Part shown: positions 23,555 to 32,255 of the stretch, piece after piece
Layout of the letters: every line of letters begins with the position of its first letter
Numbering within the stretch: the first letter of the stretch is position 1
Assembly: GCA_905198835.1 (NCBI GenBank)
Contig: CAJKDY010000005.1
Location: forward strand, 83,264-147,263
DNA from: an uncultured Eubacteriales bacterium
GTDB taxonomy: Bacteria > Bacillota > Clostridia > Oscillospirales > Oscillospiraceae
DNA: 64,000 nt
Direction of reading: 5' to 3'
Program-made: the position numbers and the translations under genes
The notes under the pieces: model-generated
Seen by the model: only the letters and a program-made list of their open reading frames with translations
Told to the model about the DNA's origin: nothing
Databases searched by the model: none

Positions 23555-24859
23555 TTATGTGATGTCCAGCGCCGCCAAGGCTTCCAACGAGCGCTGGGAG
23601 ATGGCGGCGTTTTTCTCTCGCTTACCCTTGACCCGGCGTTCCAGCGGTGGGATCAGGCCAAAGTTGATGTTCATGGGCTGGAAGTCGGTCACGCCCTCGT
23701 TGGAAATATACCCCGCCAAAGCGCCTAGAGCCGTCAGGCTGGGGAAGTCCACGCTCTTCTTCCCCAACAGACGCCGTGCCAATTCTACCGCGCATACAAA
23801 GCCCGAGGCGGTGGACTCCACATAGCCCTCCACGCCGGTGACCTGGCCGGCAAACATGACCCTGGGGCAGCTCTTGACCCGGTAGTAGCGGTCCAGCAGC
23901 TTGGGCGAATTGAGATAGGTGTTGCGGTGCATGACGCCATAGCGGAGAAATTCGGCGTTTTCCAGCGCGGGGATCATGGAGAAGACCCTCTTTTGCTCGG
24001 GGAATTTCAAATGGGTCTGAAAGCCCACCAGATTATAGACGCTGCCCTGGGCATTGTCCCGGCGGAGCTGGACAACCGCATAGGGCTCCGCGCCGGTCTT
24101 GGGGTCTTTGAGGCCCTTGGGCTTTAGGGGACCGTAGCGCAGGGTGTCAAAGCCCCTGCGGGCCATGACCTCTACGGGCATACAGCCCTCAAAGACGCTC
24201 TTATCCTCAAAGCCGTGGACCTGGGCCTCCTGGGCTGTGGTCAGGGCTTCCCAAAAGGCCCGGTACTCGTCTTCCGAAAGGGCGCAGTTGATGTAGTCGG
24301 CAGTGCCCTTGTCGTAGCGGGAGGCGAACCAGGCCCGGGTCATGTCAATGCTCTCAAAGGATACCAGCGGGGCCGCGGCGTCGAAGAAGCTCAGGTAGTC
24401 CGCCCCGCCCAGAAAACTCTGGACGCTTTGGGCCAGAGCGTCAGAGGTCAACGGCCCGGTGGCCACGATGACCTGGCCCTCCTCGGGGATGCTCGATACC
24501 TCGCCGGGCACGACCTCGATCAGCGGATGGTCCAGGATCTGCTGGGTGACAGCGGCGGAAAAGCCCTCCCGGTCCACGGCCAAAGCCCCTCCTGCCTCCA
24601 CCCGGTGGGCGTCGGCGCAGGCCAGGATCAGGCTGCCTGAGCGGCGAAGTTCCTCCTTTAAAAGGCCCACGGCATTCGCCAGCTCGTCCGAGCGCAGGGA
24701 GTTGGAGCACACCAGCTCGGCAAAGAGATCGGTATGATGGGCCGGGGAGCGCTTGGCGGGCTTCATCTCACAAAGCCGCACCGGGATGCCCCGCTTTGCC
24801 AACTGCCAGGCCGCCTCGCAACCCGCCAGCCCAGCGCCGATGACGGTGACGGTCTCCAT
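23555..24859 (-). CDS. trmFO: Folate-dependent tRNA m5U54 methyltransferase TrmFO
   Basis: A 434-aa FAD enzyme methylating uridine 54 of tRNA with 5,10-methylene-THF. The dinucleotide-binding motif is VIGAGLAGCEAAWQLAKRG, followed by the conserved FAELVCSNSLRSD. ATG 24859 shares one base with the topA stop; a GTG at 24862 (4-base overlap) is an alternative start. The topA-trmFO order matches other Firmicutes. Its methyl donor is produced by GlyA, also encoded in this window. Confidence 0.96.
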   Translation of the reverse strand: METVTVIGAGLAGCEAAWQLAKRGIPVRLCEMKPAKRSPAHHTDLFAELVCSNSLRSDELANAVGLLKEELRRSGSLILACADAHRVEAGGALAVDREGFSAAVTQQILDHPLIEVVPGEVSSIPEEGQVIVATGPLTSDALAQSVQSFLGGADYLSFFDAAAPLVSFESIDMTRAWFASRYDKGTADYINCALSEDEYRAFWEALTTAQEAQVHGFEDKSVFEGCMPVEVMARRGFDTLRYGPLKPKGLKDPKTGAEPYAVVQLRRDNAQGSVYNLVGFQTHLKFPEQKRVFSMIPALENAEFLRYGVMHRNTYLNSPKLLDRYYRVKSCPRVMFAGQVTGVEGYVESTASGFVCAVELARRLLGKKSVDFPSLTALGALAGYISNEGVTDFQPMNINFGLIPPLERRVKGKREKNAAISQRSLEALAALDIT

Positions 24860-27111
24860 CACGCCTTCTTGGCGGCGGGCTTTTTCGCCGCCGTCTTCTT
24901 GGCCGTTGTTTTCTTAGCCGTCGTCTTCTTTTCCCCGGCATCCTCGCCCTGGGTCTCCGTCTTCCGGCGGTAGCCCCCCCGCTTTTCCTCAGGGGTGAAG
25001 TTGGAACAGGCTTCGTTGATACAGAAGGGCTTGTGGGCGCCCTTGCCGGCGGTCTTGAACATGGTGTGGCCGCAGACGGGGCAGTTGTCCTTCACCGGCA
25101 CATCCCAGGTAATGAACTCGCAGCGCTTCGCTTCGTCCTTGGCGCTTCGATGCTCGCAGCAGTAGAAGGTGTACTGCTTGCCGTTTTTCTTGCTCCGGCC
25201 GGTGCGCTTGAGGATGCGCCCACCGCAGACAGGACACTTGCCGGGCATCTCCACCACCAAGGGCATGGTGAAGTCGCACTCGGGCCAGCCCGGACAGGCC
25301 AAGAAGCGGCCAAAGCGGCCGGACTTGACCACCAGCTGCTTGCCACACTGGGGGCAGACCTCTTCGGAGACCTCGTCGGGCACCTTCAGCCGAACGCCGT
25401 CCATGTCGGTCTCCACCTTTTTGAGGTTGCTCTCAAAGTCGCCGTAGAAGCTGTCCAGAATGCCCACCCAGTTCTCCTCGCCGGTCTCCACCTGATCCAG
25501 GCGCTGTTCCATGCGGGCGGTAAAGGTGGGGTCGGCCACATCGGGGAATTTGTCCCGCATCAGGCCGGTGACCACCTCGCCCAGGGGCGTGGGCCGGAGG
25601 TTGCGGCCCTCTTTGATGACATACTCCCGGTCGATGATGGTGGACACCGTAGGGGCGTAGGTAGAGGGCCGACCGATGCTCTTTTCCTCCAGGGCCTTGA
25701 TCAGCGTAGCCTCGGTATATCGGGCGGGGGGCTGGGTAAAATGCTGCTCGGGGGTAAAGCCCTCCTCCTTGACGCTCTCCCCTTCCCGCAGATCGGGAAG
25801 CGGGGACTGAGGCGCCTCGTCATCCTCGTCCCGGCTCTCTTCATAGACGGCGGTAAAACCGCTGAATTTCATGGACGAATGGTTGGCCCGGAAAACGTAG
25901 CCCTCCGCGCCGGCGACGTCAATGGAAACGCTGTCGTAGACCGCACTGGCCATCTGGCTGGCCAAGAAGCGGCTCCAGATGAGTTTATAGAGCTTATACT
26001 GCTCGCCGGTCAGGTCCTTGCGGATGCTCTCCGGGTCCAGGCGGACCTCCGAGGGTCGAATGGCCTCATGGGCGTCCTGGGCGCCGGACTTGGCCTTGTA
26101 GACCCGGGGCTTGCCGGGATAGTAGTCCTTGCCGTAGCGGTCCAGGATAAAGTCCTTGGCGGCGGCAGTGGCCTCGTCGGAGAGGCGGAGGGAGTCGGTA
26201 CGCATATAGGTGATCAAGCCCACCGTGCCCTCGCCGGTAATGTCTACGCCCTCGTAGAGCTGCTGGGCGATGGACATGGTCCGCCGCGGCGGCATCCCCA
26301 GCTTGCGGGAGGCCTCCTGCTGAAGGGTGGAGGTGATGAAGGGCGGAGCAGGATTGCGCTGCTTGTCCTGACGCTTGACGGTTTTAACGGTAAAGGGCTT
26401 TCCCTTTACGGCGTTCAAAACAGCGTCCACCTCTGCCCTGCTGCCCAAGTCCTGCTTTTTCTCCTTGCCGTAAAAGCTGGCCTGAAAGGCGCCAACATTG
26501 GGGGCCACGCGGGAAAAGTCCACGTCGATGGACCAGTATTCCTGGCTTTCAAAGGCCCGGATCTCCTCTTCCCGCTCCACCACCAGCCGGGCCGCCACCG
26601 ACTGGACACGGCCCGCGGACAGCCCCCGGCGGATCTTCTTCCACAGCAGCGGCGACAGCTCATAGCCCACGATGCGGTCCAAAATACGCCGGGCCTGCTG
26701 GGCGTCCACCAGATTTTGGTCGATGGTCCGGGGCTGAGCGATGGACTCGGTGACCACCTTCTTGGTGATCTCGTTGAAGGTGACCCGATAGGTCCGATCC
26801 TCAGGCAGATCCAAAAGTTCCTTCAGGTGCCAGGAGATGGCCTCGCCCTCGCGGTCAGGGTCGGTGGCAAGATAGATCTTGCCGCTTTTTTTGACGGCCT
26901 TTTTCAGCTCGGAGATGATGTCCTCTTTGCCCTTGATGGGCTGATAGTTGGGCGCGAAGCCGTGGTCCACATCCACGCTGAGCTTGCTCTTGGGTAGGTC
27001 CCGCACATGGCCCATGGTGGCCAGGACCTTGTAGTTCGGGCCCAGATATTTGCCAATGGTCTTTGCCTTGGCAGGCGACTCCACGATCACCAGATCTGTT
27101 TTTGCAGCCAT
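24859..27111 (-). CDS. topA: DNA topoisomerase I
   Basis: A 750-aa type IA topoisomerase relaxing negative supercoils. The N-terminal TOPRIM domain has VIVESPAKAKTIGKYLG and ATDPDREGEAISWHL, and the active-site Tyr is in GLITYMRTDS. Three C4 zinc ribbons follow residue about 585 (CPQCGKQL, CPVCGGRI, CPVCGHTM). The last 25 residues are a histone-H1-like tail of Lys, Ala and Thr repeats (KKTTAKKTTAKKTAAKK), seen in other high-GC bacteria. AGGAGGAG precedes the start. It lies between dprA and trmFO as in Bacillus. Confidence 0.97.
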   Translation of the reverse strand: MAAKTDLVIVESPAKAKTIGKYLGPNYKVLATMGHVRDLPKSKLSVDVDHGFAPNYQPIKGKEDIISELKKAVKKSGKIYLATDPDREGEAISWHLKELLDLPEDRTYRVTFNEITKKVVTESIAQPRTIDQNLVDAQQARRILDRIVGYELSPLLWKKIRRGLSAGRVQSVAARLVVEREEEIRAFESQEYWSIDVDFSRVAPNVGAFQASFYGKEKKQDLGSRAEVDAVLNAVKGKPFTVKTVKRQDKQRNPAPPFITSTLQQEASRKLGMPPRRTMSIAQQLYEGVDITGEGTVGLITYMRTDSLRLSDEATAAAKDFILDRYGKDYYPGKPRVYKAKSGAQDAHEAIRPSEVRLDPESIRKDLTGEQYKLYKLIWSRFLASQMASAVYDSVSIDVAGAEGYVFRANHSSMKFSGFTAVYEESRDEDDEAPQSPLPDLREGESVKEEGFTPEQHFTQPPARYTEATLIKALEEKSIGRPSTYAPTVSTIIDREYVIKEGRNLRPTPLGEVVTGLMRDKFPDVADPTFTARMEQRLDQVETGEENWVGILDSFYGDFESNLKKVETDMDGVRLKVPDEVSEEVCPQCGKQLVVKSGRFGRFLACPGWPECDFTMPLVVEMPGKCPVCGGRILKRTGRSKKNGKQYTFYCCEHRSAKDEAKRCEFITWDVPVKDNCPVCGHTMFKTAGKGAHKPFCINEACSNFTPEEKRGGYRRKTETQGEDAGEKKTTAKKTTAKKTAAKKPAAKKA

Positions 27112-27158
27112 TTGGTCTCCTCCTGGTACACTAGATTATCCTGTAAAGGTATTTCCCC

Positions 27159-28397
27159 TTAGTCTACTGTGATCCGCACCGTGGCGGCAAAGCGCTTGCC
27201 GGTCTCCTCGGCCAAAAAGCCCGCCAACTGGAGCATAGTCACCGCCGAGGTGCACCGCCGTGCAGGGATCTGAGCGGTCTCGATGATTTCGTCCAGCACC
27301 AGCGGCTTGTCCCGCACGGCCAGCAGCACGTCCCGCTGGTCGTCGGTGAGGGCCGGGGTCAGCTTGCGCCAGTGGATAGCGGGCAGGGCCTCCCTTGCCT
27401 GGCCTTCAGCCTTAGCCGGCCCCTCTTGCTCTCTCTCCTGACGGACGGCCCGGGGCCGCAGGCCCGGCGCGATGGCCGGGGTCTCCGGCGCAAGACCGGG
27501 CACCAGACGGATCTTGCCGGGATAGAGGTCGGCGTATTCCTGCAAAATGTCGCTGGCCGAGGTGACCAGCATGGCCTCGCCCCGGCGGATGAGGTCGTTT
27601 GGCATATAGCTCAAAGGTCCGTCCACCGGGCCGGGTACGGCGAAGACATCCCGGTTCTGGTCCACGGCGATCTTGGCGGTAATGCCGGTGCCGGAGCCCT
27701 GGGCGCCCTCCACCACGACGACGCCCAGAGACAAGCCGCTGATGATGCGGTTGCGGGCGGGAAAATGACCGGATCTTGTCTCTGTTCCCGGCGGGTACTC
27801 GCTGATGAGCAGGCCCGCCGCGGCCACGTCCTGATACAAATAGCGGTTTTCCTTGGGGTAGATCACATCCAGTCCGCCGCCCAGCACCCCACAGACAGTG
27901 CCGCCGCCCCGCAGGGCGCCCCGGATGCCCTCGCTGTCCAGGCCCCGGGCCAAGCCCGAGACCACCACCGCTCCCTGATAGGCCAGGTCGTGACCCAGAC
28001 GCTGGGCCTGGTTGATCCCGTACTGGCTGGGGACGCGGGAGCCGATCAGGCTGATCACCACCTGGTCGTCAAAGTCGATGTCCCTACCTTGGAGATAGAG
28101 TACCGCCGGTGGGTCATAGATATTCCTCAGCCGTTCAGGATAGCCTGCGTCGGCGATAGTCAGGATCCGTTGGTCAAGCCGCTCACACTCCGAGAGGATA
28201 CGGTTGGCCCCGTCCAGATCCTTGTCGGTCAAAGACCGCTTGGCCAGGTCCGTAAGGCCTGGCACGGCGGCATACTCGGCACTGTCGGCAAAATGGACGG
28301 CCTCCGGCGTGCCAAAGTGTTCCAGCAGCGCGGACACGCCGGGATTGGAGAGCCCCCGGCGTGTAGTGAGCCACAGCCAGTATTTCAAGCTCGCCAT
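27159..28397 (-). CDS. dprA: DNA-processing protein DprA
   Basis: A 412-aa protein that loads RecA on incoming single-stranded DNA in transformation. The central Rossmann fold has VISLIGSRVPSQYG, VVVSGLARGLDSEGIRGAL, VCGVLGGGLDVIYPKEN and ISEYPPGTETRSGHFPARNRIISGLS. An N-terminal SAM-like domain and a C-terminal winged helix are present. Start 28397 has AGGAGG 8 bases upstream; in-frame extension further upstream overlaps the next gene and is rejected. DprA is widely kept in bacteria not known to be competent. Confidence 0.95.
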   Translation of the reverse strand: MASLKYWLWLTTRRGLSNPGVSALLEHFGTPEAVHFADSAEYAAVPGLTDLAKRSLTDKDLDGANRILSECERLDQRILTIADAGYPERLRNIYDPPAVLYLQGRDIDFDDQVVISLIGSRVPSQYGINQAQRLGHDLAYQGAVVVSGLARGLDSEGIRGALRGGGTVCGVLGGGLDVIYPKENRYLYQDVAAAGLLISEYPPGTETRSGHFPARNRIISGLSLGVVVVEGAQGSGTGITAKIAVDQNRDVFAVPGPVDGPLSYMPNDLIRRGEAMLVTSASDILQEYADLYPGKIRLVPGLAPETPAIAPGLRPRAVRQEREQEGPAKAEGQAREALPAIHWRKLTPALTDDQRDVLLAVRDKPLVLDEIIETAQIPARRCTSAVTMLQLAGFLAEETGKRFAATVRITVD

Positions 28398-28422
28398 CCA
28401 TCTCGCCTCCTTTTTTCTTTTC

Positions 28423-29172
28423 TTATCGGCCCATTTCCCAGAGGAAAATAGCCGCCGCCACGGCGGCATTGAGGGATTCACAGCGCGAGCGCATGGGGAT
28501 GATGACCGATCCCCGGCAGCGCTCCAGCACCTCCGGGCTGACGCCGTGGCCCTCGTTGCCAATGACCACCGCCGCCCGATGAAGCTCCGCCTGCCGCACC
28601 GTCACGCTGGTTTCTTCCAAGGCGGCGGCGTAGAGCGGGATGTCCCGCTGGGCCAGAAAGGCGGTCAGCTCCTCCAGGGCGGCCTCCCGGCAAGGAAGGC
28701 GGAAGCACGCGCCCATCGTGGCCCGGACAGTCTTGGGAGCGTAGGGGTCGGCGCAGTGGTTGAGCAAAAGCAGTCCATCTGCGCCCAGGGCGTCGGCGGT
28801 GCGCCAGATGGCGCCCACATTACCTGGATCCTGGAGCCCATCCAGCGCCAAAAAGCGCTGGCCGGGCAGGTCAAGCTTCGTCTTTTCCGGGAGCGAAACG
28901 GTAAACAAAAAGCCCTGAGGGCTCTCCATAGGCGAGAGATAGGCCATCAGCTCCGGGGCCACCACGGTGTGCTCCACGCCGGGCGGCACGTCCACCGCCA
29001 CGTCCGAGGTCGTGATCAGGCGGCGGATGGGAGCCTGCCACCGTACAGCCTCCTCCCACAGCTTGCGCCCGTCGGCCAGATATTCGCCGGAGCTCTTGCG
29101 GTAGCGGCTGCTCGACGCCAGCTTCCGAAGGTGGGCACACAGGGGATTCTGGCGGCTTGTCAGCACGCTCAT
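28423..29172 (-). CDS. TrmH/SpoU-family RNA 2'-O-methyltransferase
   Basis: A 249-aa SPOUT methyltransferase. The N-terminal substrate-binding domain starts with TSRQNPLCAHLRKL. The knotted catalytic domain has LDGLQDPGNVGAIWRTADALGADGLLLL, AVVIGNEGHGVSPEVLERC and IIPMRSRCESLNAAVAAAIFLWEM. The target could be 23S rRNA (RlmB-like) or tRNA. Its start overlaps the ktrA stop by 4 bases. Confidence 0.9.
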   Translation of the reverse strand: MSVLTSRQNPLCAHLRKLASSSRYRKSSGEYLADGRKLWEEAVRWQAPIRRLITTSDVAVDVPPGVEHTVVAPELMAYLSPMESPQGFLFTVSLPEKTKLDLPGQRFLALDGLQDPGNVGAIWRTADALGADGLLLLNHCADPYAPKTVRATMGACFRLPCREAALEELTAFLAQRDIPLYAAALEETSVTVRQAELHRAAVVIGNEGHGVSPEVLERCRGSVIIPMRSRCESLNAAVAAAIFLWEMGR

Positions 29173-29822
29173 AGCTTCTGGATGCGGTTGATGTGCTTAT
29201 CCCGGCCCAGGGCCACCACCACATCGGTGGGCTCCAGCACGTCCTCGCCGCTGGGGGCGATGACGAAGGTCTGCTTGGGGCCCCGGCGCAGGGCGATGAT
29301 GTTGACGCCGTAGCTGTTGCGCACATCCAGCTGGCGGAGCGTCTTGTGGACCCACTCCTTGGGCACGGGGATCTCCACGATGCTGGCGTCGTCGGAAAGC
29401 TCGATGAAGTTCAGCACGTTGGAGCCCGACAGAGCGTGGGCCAGCTTGACGCCCATCTCATGCTCGGGGAAGACCACACGGTCCGCGCCGATCTTCTCCA
29501 GCACCTTTTTGTGGGTATGGCTGGAGGCCTTGGCGATGACTCGCTCCACCCCTTGCTCCTTGAGGCTCAGGGTGATCAGCGCGCTGGTGCCGATGTCGCT
29601 GCCGATGGCCACGATGGCGCAGTCAAAGCTGTGGGCCGAGATCTCCTTGAGTACCTCCGGGTCCCGGGCGTCGGCGGTAACGGCGTGGGTAATGTGAGCG
29701 GCGGCAGCCTGGACCAGGTCCGCTCTGGTGTCCATGCCCAGCACCTCGTTCCCCTGGGCGCACAGCTCGGCGGCGACAGCGTTTCCAAATCGCCCCAGAC
29801 CAATGACAAGAAATGTTTTCAT
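29169..29822 (-). CDS. ktrA: Potassium uptake regulatory subunit KtrA (TrkA family)
   Basis: A 217-aa cytoplasmic RCK protein that gates the KtrB channel. The Rossmann NAD/ATP-binding motif VIGLGRFGNAVAAELCAQG is at the N terminus, with Asp/Arg of GMDTRADL after strand 2; RCK_C is at about residues 135-215. It is encoded 19 bases downstream of ktrB, giving a complete Ktr-type K+ system. In Firmicutes such genes are often controlled by c-di-AMP binding to RCK_C; this protein could be regulated so, by inference. Confidence 0.93.
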   Translation of the reverse strand: MKTFLVIGLGRFGNAVAAELCAQGNEVLGMDTRADLVQAAAAHITHAVTADARDPEVLKEISAHSFDCAIVAIGSDIGTSALITLSLKEQGVERVIAKASSHTHKKVLEKIGADRVVFPEHEMGVKLAHALSGSNVLNFIELSDDASIVEIPVPKEWVHKTLRQLDVRNSYGVNIIALRRGPKQTFVIAPSGEDVLEPTDVVVALGRDKHINRIQKL

Positions 29823-29841
29823 GGCAAGATCCTCCTAACGC

Positions 29842-31209
29842 TCAACCGATCATCACTTGGGTGACGGGATATTGTATCTTGTCCTCAGCCTGCGCTCCCC
29901 GCGAGGCAAAGGCAATGGAGAAGGACAAAATGCCCACACGGCCCAGGTACATCAAGGCAATGATCAGCACCCGGCAGGCGTAAGACAGCGTGGGCGTGAT
30001 GCCGGTGGTGAGGCCCACGGTGCCCAGGGCCGAGGCCACCTCAAAGCCGGCGGCCATAAAGGGAACGCCGTCCAACAAGGAGAGAAACATGGATCCGGCC
30101 ACGAACAGAAGCAGGGCCGTCATAGTCAGGGTCATGGCGTTGGACTGCTGACGGCGGCTGATAGAGCGGTTGCCGATGACCAGGCTGCCGCGGCCTTTCA
30201 GGTCAGCCCATAGGCCAAGGCACAGGATGGCAATGGTACCGGTCTTGATGCCGCCAGCTGTGGAGCCGGAGGAGCCGCCGATGAGCATCAGGATACTTCC
30301 AAGGGCCAAGGTGGTATCCCGCAAAGCCCCTTGGTTCAAAACGCCAAAGCCCGCCGTGCGGAAGGTCACTGACTGGAAAAGGGCGTTCATGATCTTCTCC
30401 CACAAGGGCATGGGGCCCAGGGTGTCGGGGTTATAATACTCCACCGCCAACACCACCGCCGCACCAAGGACAAGGAGGCTGACGGTCATGGTGAGGACGA
30501 TTTTCGTATAGGTGGACACTCTCCCCCGCTCCTTGCGGTGGGCAATGTCACTCCAGACAAAAAAGCCCAGGCCGCCGATGACGATCAAGGCCATGATGGT
30601 AAACTGGACCACCGGGTCCGCGTGGAACTGGGCCAGGCTCTGGAAGGGCGCTCCCTGGCCCAGCAGATCGAAGCCGGCGTTGCAGAAGGCGGATATGGCG
30701 TGGAACACACCCAGCCATACCCCCTGCCTCCAGCCATACAGCGGCACGAAGCGGGTCATCAGAATCAGCGCGCCGGTCAGCTCAAAGACAAAGGTCCACT
30801 TCAAGGTAAAGCGCACCAGGCGCACCACGCCGCTGATGTTGTTCAGATTGAAGTTGGAGACCATGATCAGCCGCTCGGAAAGGCCGATCTTCCGCCGGAG
30901 CATGAGGGAAAAGAGGGTCATGATCGTGATAAACCCAAGCCCACCCAGCTGAATGAGGCCCAAGATCACCGCCTGACCGAAAAAGGACCACTGGGTGGCG
31001 GTGTCCACCAGCACCAGGCCAGTGACACAGGTGGAGGAGGTGGCGGTAAACAGACACGTCAAAAGTCCCGGTGACTGGCCGCTTTGGGAGGCGGCAGGCA
31101 GGTTTAATAGAACCGTGCCCAGCAGGATAATGACGGCGAAGGATCCGGCCACGATGCGCGTGGCGTTCAGGTTTCTGCGCCGCAAAAGGTGGAATTTCCT
31201 TGCCCGCAC
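29842..31209 (-). CDS. ktrB: Potassium uptake channel subunit KtrB (TrkH family)
   Basis: A 455-aa membrane protein with about ten hydrophobic segments and pore loops typical of Trk/Ktr channels (TATSSTCVTGLVLVDT, SAFCNAGFDL, TFRTAGF, GGSSGSTAGGIKTGT). The start is GTG 31209, preceded by AAGGGGGG. Transcription starts at a good sigma-A promoter and probably continues through ktrA, trmH, dprA, topA, trmFO, plsX, acpP and rnc, since I see no other clear promoter in that run. Confidence 0.94.
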   Translation of the reverse strand: MRARKFHLLRRRNLNATRIVAGSFAVIILLGTVLLNLPAASQSGQSPGLLTCLFTATSSTCVTGLVLVDTATQWSFFGQAVILGLIQLGGLGFITIMTLFSLMLRRKIGLSERLIMVSNFNLNNISGVVRLVRFTLKWTFVFELTGALILMTRFVPLYGWRQGVWLGVFHAISAFCNAGFDLLGQGAPFQSLAQFHADPVVQFTIMALIVIGGLGFFVWSDIAHRKERGRVSTYTKIVLTMTVSLLVLGAAVVLAVEYYNPDTLGPMPLWEKIMNALFQSVTFRTAGFGVLNQGALRDTTLALGSILMLIGGSSGSTAGGIKTGTIAILCLGLWADLKGRGSLVIGNRSISRRQQSNAMTLTMTALLLFVAGSMFLSLLDGVPFMAAGFEVASALGTVGLTTGITPTLSYACRVLIIALMYLGRVGILSFSIAFASRGAQAEDKIQYPVTQVMIG

Positions 31210-31248
31210 CGCTGGGTCCCCCCTTCTGGTAAAATCGAACTAATGGCT

Positions 31249-31277
31249 ATTGTACTCTACCCTATCCGCTTTTGCAA
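31249..31277 (-). promoter_or_regulatory. Sigma-A promoter of ktrB operon
   Basis: TTGCAA, 17-nt spacer, TACAAT on the minus strand (-10 at 31249-31254, -35 at 31272-31277), about 40 bases before the GTG start. Confidence 0.75.
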
Positions 31278-31290
31278 GACTTTTCTTTTT

Positions 31291-31329
31291 ATAAAGGTAT
31301 CATAGCCCTTGCGGGCCATGATACCTTTA
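31291..31329. terminator. Large hairpin after the acyltransferase-fold gene
   Basis: A 13-bp stem (ATAAAGGTATCAT at 31291-31303 with its complement near 31318-31330) is capped by a GCCC-TTGC-GGGC hairpin. It follows the stop of the minus-strand gene at 31332. On the minus strand the T residues lie in the 3' arm and A residues follow, so its terminator strength is uncertain. Confidence 0.55.
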
Positions 31330-31331
31330 TG

Positions 31332-32255
31332 TCAATATTCGTACTCGCTTTCTTGGCCAATGGGCCGGTCCAGCAGCTGGGGATGGGCAAAGATGTGCTT
31401 GACCAGCTTGAGGCTGCGGGCAAAGTAAAAGCCGTCGGCGATGCGCTCGTCCAGGGTGGCACCGATGTCGATCACATCCCGGACCTCCTTATGGCCATCG
31501 GGCATGACGACCTCCTCTTTGTGGAGCGTGCCAATAGTGACCACGATGCTGTTGGTGCCGTAGTTGTTCAGGTGATGATAGACTGCCGGACACTGGATAC
31601 TGCCCAAGTTGCTGCAAAGGATGGTAGTGTAATGGGTGTCGCCGGTAGTGAGGGCGCGGGGCACCTTGCCCCAGAAATCCAGCCATCGGACAATGCGGAC
31701 GATCAGCATCAAAAGGGGCCGCGGCAGCTTGCCAAAGGCGTCCAGGACGCTATCGATCCCGCCGGTGGCGGTCTCGCTCTTGCGGACCTGGCGCACATCC
31801 CCGAAGATCTTTTTGCTGACGGTGTCCAGGGTATCCTCGTCCTTGGGCTCCAGCACCATCAACGATTCCTCCGCACCGTCGGCAAAGCGGCGCTTGGCAA
31901 TAAAGCTGATGGAAATGGTATCCCGCTCATAGGTCCTCCGGCCCTGGATAAAGCGGTTCATCATGGGCCGCTCCTTCACCATCCGGGCCAGACCCACAAT
32001 GACGCAGTGGAAGACGGTGGTCTTGTACTCCGGGTGGGCCGCGTTCTTCTCCGCCAGATACTTGACAAGCTCGGTGGCGTCGATCACGTCGTGGAGATAG
32101 ACCTCGCAGTCGGTGCGGTGGGGCCAGAGGTGGGGCATGACGGCCTGGAGCCCGGGCAGGTCCCGGACCCTTCTGCCGTCCTTGCGGTCGCCCCATCTCC
32201 GCCGAGGCTTCTTTGCGGTCTTATCTTTCATTTTTTCCGTTTCCTCCCCGGCCAT
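31332..32255 (-). CDS. 2-oxoacid dehydrogenase E2-like acyltransferase-fold protein without lipoyl domain
   Basis: A 307-aa protein whose body matches the E2/chloramphenicol acetyltransferase fold (YLHDVIDATELVKYLAEKN; ILCSNLGSI; a final DIGATLDERIADGFYFARSL). In true E2 enzymes the last motif is DHRxxDG with a catalytic His; here it is DERIADG, with Glu in its place. No lipoyl or E1-binding domain is present. From memory, the Clostridia family it belongs to shares this. ATG 32255 follows the ligase stop directly; ATG 32231 with GGGGAGG is an alternative start. Function is unknown; pairing with an acyl-CoA ligase suggests acyl transfer or binding. Confidence 0.72.
   Translation of the reverse strand: MAGEETEKMKDKTAKKPRRRWGDRKDGRRVRDLPGLQAVMPHLWPHRTDCEVYLHDVIDATELVKYLAEKNAAHPEYKTTVFHCVIVGLARMVKERPMMNRFIQGRRTYERDTISISFIAKRRFADGAEESLMVLEPKDEDTLDTVSKKIFGDVRQVRKSETATGGIDSVLDAFGKLPRPLLMLIVRIVRWLDFWGKVPRALTTGDTHYTTILCSNLGSIQCPAVYHHLNNYGTNSIVVTIGTLHKEEVVMPDGHKEVRDVIDIGATLDERIADGFYFARSLKLVKHIFAHPQLLDRPIGQESEYEY

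Noticed and set aside
25033..26997. 654-codon plus-strand open frame opposite topA
   Set aside because: Shadow of topA caused by high third-position GC; no recognisable motif and no promoter.
27030..27111. Early stop or frameshift in the Lys/Ala-rich end of topA (24859-24930)
   Set aside because: Histone-like basic tails on topoisomerase I are known from other high-GC bacteria, and the frame is intact.
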